NCBI GenBank assembly: GCA_963669265.1 | Contig: OY769916.1 | Span: forward strand, 744,001-808,000 | DNA: 64,000 bases | Source: SZUA-547 sp963669265 | GTDB taxonomy: Bacteria; Pseudomonadota; Alphaproteobacteria; Rhodobacterales; Rhodobacteraceae | Reading direction: 5' to 3' | Shown: positions 60,562 through 64,000 of the stretch, one piece after another | Numbering within the stretch: position 1 is the first letter of the stretch | Layout: every line of letters starts with the position of its first letter | Position numbers and translations under genes: made by a program | Notes under the pieces: model-generated | Told to the model about the DNA's origin: nothing | Seen by the model: only the letters and a program-made list of their open reading frames with translations | The model's database searches: none

Positions 60562-61505
60562 CAGTTCAACTCCAGTTGAAAGGCGTCAACATCCGCCCGC
60601 CTCGGTAAATCAGCCCCACGACGACTACACGTGATCGCTGAGGCTCTGATCGCGAATTTGAGCAACTCTGCGACATCGTCGGAATCGGCCTCCCGCAAAA
60701 GGGCGCCGCTCCTGAAATCTCGTTCCGCCAGCCCCGTGACAAGCGCAGCGTGAAACGTATCGCCCGCGCCCACTGTGTCGGCGATAGCGACGCGCGCGCC
60801 GGGAACGGAGACGCGGCCCATCTGCCCGAAAGCTTCCGCGCCTTCGCCGCCCTTGGTGACGATCACCAGCGCAGGACCAAGCTTGAGCAGGTTCTCTGCA
60901 AGCTCAGCGACATCAACGCCAGGATAGAGCAAGTCGAGATCCTCATCGCTGACCTTGACCAGATCAGCATGACTGGCGAACGCGCTGATCCGGTCGCGCC
61001 ACAGGTCGAGATCGGATTCGACCGTCGGACGCACATTGGGGTCGAGCGTGATCAGCCGTCGTCCGGCCTCTCGCTCGACCAGCGCCAACAAACTGGCCCC
61101 GACCGGTTCGACCACCAGCGAGTAAGACCCGACATGAACGCCCCAGACATCAGGCGTAAGCTCGGGCAAGTTCTCCAGGCGCACGTCTCGATCCGCCGCG
61201 TTATCGCCATAAAACGCGTAGGCCGGGCCGCCATCCTTGTCGAGATCGACGATGCTTAGCGTGCTCGGACGCGTCGTGGCGATCAGATAGCGCGCATCCA
61301 CGCCTTCCCTTATCACCGCCGCCCGCAAACGCGCGCCAAGCGAGTCCTCGGAAATGCCGGTCAGCAAGGCCGAGTCATGACCAAGCCGCGACAGACCCAT
61401 CGCGACGTTAAAGGGCGACCCGCCGATACGCGCATCGAAAGAGAGGCCCGCCTCTCCCTCCATCGCAAACAGATCCCAGAGCATTTCTCCGCAAACGAGA
61501 AACAT
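60561..61505 (-). CDS. frk: PfkB-family fructokinase, first gene of the Entner-Doudoroff operon
   Basis: A 314-residue PfkB sugar kinase. Substrate-binding motif GGSPFNVAMGLSRLG is at about residues 28-42 and the catalytic DTVGAGDTFHAALVTGL is near residue 245. Fructokinases of this branch make fructose 6-phosphate, which Pgi in the same operon would convert to glucose 6-phosphate. This placement makes fructose the likeliest substrate, although other hexoses or a ketose are possible. It is divergent from a ROK-like regulator. Confidence 0.88.
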   Translation of the reverse strand: MFLVCGEMLWDLFAMEGEAGLSFDARIGGSPFNVAMGLSRLGHDSALLTGISEDSLGARLRAAVIREGVDARYLIATTRPSTLSIVDLDKDGGPAYAFYGDNAADRDVRLENLPELTPDVWGVHVGSYSLVVEPVGASLLALVEREAGRRLITLDPNVRPTVESDLDLWRDRISAFASHADLVKVSDEDLDLLYPGVDVAELAENLLKLGPALVIVTKGGEGAEAFGQMGRVSVPGARVAIADTVGAGDTFHAALVTGLAERDFRSGALLREADSDDVAELLKFAIRASAITCSRRGADLPRRADVDAFQLELN

Positions 61506-61644
61506 CAGCGCACCAACACTTTCATCTCGACGCGGTTCGCCTCGCAGATTGCATTGGCGACCGCTTCCGGGTGGCGAGGACCGCCGCGCGGGCGATCATT
61601 GCTTTTCGCGGCCTAAATAGCCACACGGACTCACGATTCGTCAA

Positions 61645-61670
61645 TAAATAAATCATATTGATTTTTTAAT
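61645..61670. promoter_or_regulatory. Candidate operator for the ROK-like regulator 2
   Basis: An AT-rich inverted repeat with AAATC-ATATT-GATTT at its centre (61650-61664), extended by imperfect AAATAAAT/TTTTTA flanks, lies in the 218-bp gap between fructokinase and the divergent ROK-like gene. It differs from the xylose operators in spacing. It stands out in GC-rich DNA, but with a single copy the evidence is modest. Confidence 0.45.
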
Positions 61671-61723
61671 TATATGTGGCCTTATGGGGGCAGTAAGAAT
61701 TGCCAACCGGAGGTGCGCGACAC

Positions 61724-62920
61724 ATGCGCGGCGGCGACAGCAGTGGATTAAGGGCTTACAACGAGCGTCTGATCGTCAGCGCGCTCTTGTCGGACGGCCC
61801 CATGTCCAAAGCCGCCATCGCCCGAGAGACCGGTCTCAGCGGCCAGGCGGCGACGGTCATTGTAAACGCGCTGCTGGAAAGCGGCCTCCTAATGAAGCTC
61901 GACAAGGTCCGCGGGCAGGTCGGCCAACCCTCCACGCCGATCGCGCCGAACCCGGCCGGCGCCTATTCGGTCGGCGTCAAGATCGGCCGGCGCAGCGTGG
62001 AGACCATATTGGTCAACCTGCTGGGCGAGATCATCGACTCCCATGACGAGCAATACGCCCCTCCCCTCGCCGACCGCGCGATGTCCATCGCGGTCACTTC
62101 GGTCAAGGAGCGTCTGCGCGCGTTGGACGCGGTGGCGCTTTCCCGCGTGGTCGGCCTTGGCGTGGCGATGCCGACGGATCTGCACCTCTGGTCGAGCGAA
62201 CTTGATATGCCGGAGAGCGCTTTGTCGGCCTGGCGGGACACCGATGTCGAGGGCGTGCTGCAGGACGCGTCCGGTCTGACCGCCTCCGTCTATAACGACG
62301 CGACGGCCGCCTGCGCAGCGGAACTGATCGCCGGCGGCGCGATCACGACGCAAAGCGCGTTCTATGTCTATATCGGAACGTTTATTGGCGGCGGCGTGGT
62401 CATCGACGGGAAACTCTATCGCGGAAAGCAGTTCAACGCGGGCGCGATCGGATCGATGCCGGTCGAGCCATGTCAGGACTCCAAGCCGCCGGAACAACTG
62501 CTCCATCGCGCCTCGCTCCTCTCGCTGGAAAGCGCATTGCGGGCCGCCGGTATGGATCCGCTCATCGCGATCCGTAAAGGCGGCGTCGAGGCGGCGGAGC
62601 CGATTTTCGATGACTGGGTCGCACGCGCCGCGCCGGAGCTGGCCCGGGCCCTGGTCAGCGTCACGAGCGTGATCGATTTCGAGGCGGTCGTCATCGACGG
62701 TTTGCTGCACGCTGACTGGCGACGCCGCTTTACCGACGCGGTGCAGGCGCACCTGAGCCGTTTCAACTCACCGGGCCTCTCGCCTATCACGGTCGTCACC
62801 GGCTCGATCGGATCGAAGGCGAGGGTTCTCGGCGCTGCGATGATGCCGCTCAGAATGCGGTTCTCGCCGGATCTGGAGCTGATCGCCAGCGCGAGCCCAC
62901 CCGCCGCGTCGAAACGCTGA
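61724..62920 (+). CDS. ROK-like regulator without zinc motif
   Basis: A 398-residue ROK-type protein. The start is set at 61724, with GGAGG ten bases upstream. The N-terminal winged helix is intact (RLIVSALLSDGPMSKAAIAR, then GLSGQAATVIVNALLESGLL). The kinase-like domain has VGVKIGRRSVE and IGTFIGGGVVIDGKLYRGKQ, but the place of the CXCGXXGCXE zinc motif reads SMPVEPCQDSKPPEQLLHRA and lacks it. Zinc normally holds the sugar-binding loop in ROK repressors. It is divergent from the Entner-Doudoroff operon and is probably its regulator; ligand unknown. Confidence 0.8.
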   Translation: MRGGDSSGLRAYNERLIVSALLSDGPMSKAAIARETGLSGQAATVIVNALLESGLLMKLDKVRGQVGQPSTPIAPNPAGAYSVGVKIGRRSVETILVNLLGEIIDSHDEQYAPPLADRAMSIAVTSVKERLRALDAVALSRVVGLGVAMPTDLHLWSSELDMPESALSAWRDTDVEGVLQDASGLTASVYNDATAACAAELIAGGAITTQSAFYVYIGTFIGGGVVIDGKLYRGKQFNAGAIGSMPVEPCQDSKPPEQLLHRASLLSLESALRAAGMDPLIAIRKGGVEAAEPIFDDWVARAAPELARALVSVTSVIDFEAVVIDGLLHADWRRRFTDAVQAHLSRFNSPGLSPITVVTGSIGSKARVLGAAMMPLRMRFSPDLELIASASPPAASKR

Positions 62921-62947
62921 GACACGTTTCTTTTCAATATGCTTTTG

Positions 62948-64000
62948 TCATGCGAGCGCCTTTGTTCTGGCCTCGATCAGCGTCTTCGCAATGCGCCTGT
63001 CCCGCGTCAGCATCGCACGCAAGTCTGGATCGGGCTGCACGATCCGTCCCGGTTGCGCCATCGCCTCGCGCGCGGCGCTGAAATCGACATATACGCCAGC
63101 GGCCGCCGCCGCGGTCATCGCGGCCCCCAACAGAACGGGAAATTCGGATTCCGACACCCGGATCGGCATATCCAGCGCCGAAGCGTAGAGCTGGATCAAA
63201 AGGTCGTTCTCGCTGTGTCCGCCCGCCACGCTGATCTCGCGTACAGGCGCTCCGCCGCTTTGCAGGCGGTCTTTCACATCGGCCAGATCCAGCGCCAGCC
63301 CCACGGCCGTTCGCCAGTAGAGCCGACATAGATCGTCAAAGCCCGCGCCCAAAGTCAGCCCGCAAATCATACCCAACCCCAGCGGCCTGTCCGGATTCGA
63401 TCGATCGCCATGAAACTCGGGAACGACATGCAGGCCGGGGGCGAGGTCGAGCCCCTCTTCGGCGCGTAGTTCCAAAATGCGGTCGATGATGCGAATGTGC
63501 TCGCCGCTGGACGGCGCACCCCCAGCCCCATGCCACTCGATCATGTGATCGAGCAAAGCGCCGGACGCCGACTGGCCAAGCTCATTCATCCAGAGGCCGG
63601 GCGCGACGACGGAGAAATACGGGCCCCAAACGCCCTCGATCACAATCGGCGCGGGAGAGACCGTCATGATGCAGGTCGAGGTGCCCGCGATCAGGGCGGA
63701 GGCTGAACCGGACTCGAAAGCGTCCTTGGGCGACGCGCCCAACATGCCGGCATGCGCGTCGATCATGCCCGCGGCCACGCGGCAATCGGCGCTGAGCGAC
63801 AGCGCCTCCGCAGCATCGGGGCTGAGCGTGTCGATCGCCTTACCAATCGTAACGCGCGCCTGCTCGCCGCCACACTTCTCAATCATATCCTCCAGATCCA
63901 ATGATCTGAGATAGCGCCGCCGCCAGCCATGATCGTCATCGGTGGAGATCGGCCATTTCGATCCAAGTGTACAGGCGGAACGCGCGACCGACCCGGTGGC
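62948..64000 (-). CDS. FGGY-family pentulose kinase, probably D-ribulokinase type (5' end outside window)
   Basis: The C-terminal 350 residues of an FGGY kinase whose start lies beyond the window end. The frame stays open through base 64000 (ATGSVARSACTLGSKWPIST at the edge), so the internal start at 63901 is not real. Visible motifs are VAAGMIDAHAGMLGA, ALIAGTSTCIMTVSPAPI, GLTLGAGFDDLCRLYWRTAV and the ATP-site segment VAGGHSENDLLIQLYASALD. The ATGSVARSAC pattern and the GTSTC motif resemble D-ribulokinase/ribitol kinases rather than xylulokinase. It is convergent with the ROK-like gene, 27 bp apart. Neighbours upstream of it are not visible. Confidence 0.82.
   Translation of the reverse strand, partial: ATGSVARSACTLGSKWPISTDDDHGWRRRYLRSLDLEDMIEKCGGEQARVTIGKAIDTLSPDAAEALSLSADCRVAAGMIDAHAGMLGASPKDAFESGSASALIAGTSTCIMTVSPAPIVIEGVWGPYFSVVAPGLWMNELGQSASGALLDHMIEWHGAGGAPSSGEHIRIIDRILELRAEEGLDLAPGLHVVPEFHGDRSNPDRPLGLGMICGLTLGAGFDDLCRLYWRTAVGLALDLADVKDRLQSGGAPVREISVAGGHSENDLLIQLYASALDMPIRVSESEFPVLLGAAMTAAAAAGVYVDFSAAREAMAQPGRIVQPDPDLRAMLTRDRRIAKTLIEARTKALA

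Noticed and set aside
63899..63901. Start of the FGGY kinase inside the window
   Set aside because: The frame stays open to the window end and encodes the conserved ATGSVARSAC segment, so the true start is outside.
1..64000. tRNA genes, rRNA, CRISPR arrays, IS elements, integrases
   Set aside because: No tRNA T-loop motif in a noncoding context, no direct-repeat array and no transposase or integrase motif were seen on either strand.

Overview
The window is a GC-rich, densely coded piece of a Gram-negative chromosome or large replicon. The gene content (IolB/C/D/E/G inositol catabolism, an frk-zwf-pgl-edd-pgi-eda Entner-Doudoroff operon, single-domain ABC sugar ATPases, a DUF1127 protein, PurU) suggests an alphaproteobacterium, perhaps of the marine or host-associated Rhodobacterales/Rhizobiales type. 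That placement is inference; no rRNA or tRNA gene is visible. No integrase, transposase, CRISPR array or attachment site was found.

Region 1 (1-25.9 kb) is part of a type III secretion system (T3SS) of the Ysc (Yersinia/Pseudomonas) family. It opens with the end of sctT and all of sctU. A minus-strand operon follows, reading chaperone-sctD-yscE-sctF-yscG-sctI-sctJ-sctK-sctL. This is the order of the Yersinia yscB-L operon, except that the secretin gene (yscC) and yscH are missing. Next comes a plus-strand anti-sigma-type kinase, then a set in the order of lcrGVH-yopBD: a small basic protein, a very large LcrV-like tip protein, an SycD/LcrH chaperone, a YopB-like and a YopD-like translocator. 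The tip-protein candidate carries four copies of a module ending in an EF-hand-like loop. Beyond a terminator lie a winged-helix/AAA ATPase regulator and a GspD-like lipoprotein secretin, then two convergent chaperone-effector pairs. One predicted effector has a segment resembling a eukaryotic RGS domain. The ATPase, export gate and C-ring genes must lie outside the window.

Region 2 (26-42.3 kb) is myo-inositol uptake and catabolism: an ABC transporter, a LacI-type regulator, three Gfo/Idh/MocA dehydrogenases, iolE and iolD-C-B-J. Two near-identical LacI operators, centred on TTGCAACCGGTTGCAA, sit in front of the transporter operon and between the two catabolic operons, so one regulator probably controls all three. 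A PhyH-type dioxygenase, a second LacI regulator and purU follow.

Region 3 (42.5-53.6 kb) is D-xylose use: an ABC transporter, a ROK repressor, xylA and xylB. Matching inverted repeats with a 9-nt spacer lie upstream of the transporter and of xylB. An FG-GAP/ASPIC-UnbV protein, a sulfotransferase and a di-haem peroxidase are placed among these genes.

Region 4 (53.6-64 kb) is the Entner-Doudoroff operon frk-zwf-pgl-edd-pgi-eda-FAH, a divergent ROK-like regulator without the usual zinc motif, and the C-terminal part of an FGGY pentulose kinase cut by the window end. Together, regions 2-4 would turn inositol, xylose and hexoses into central metabolites beside what looks like a host-interaction machine.
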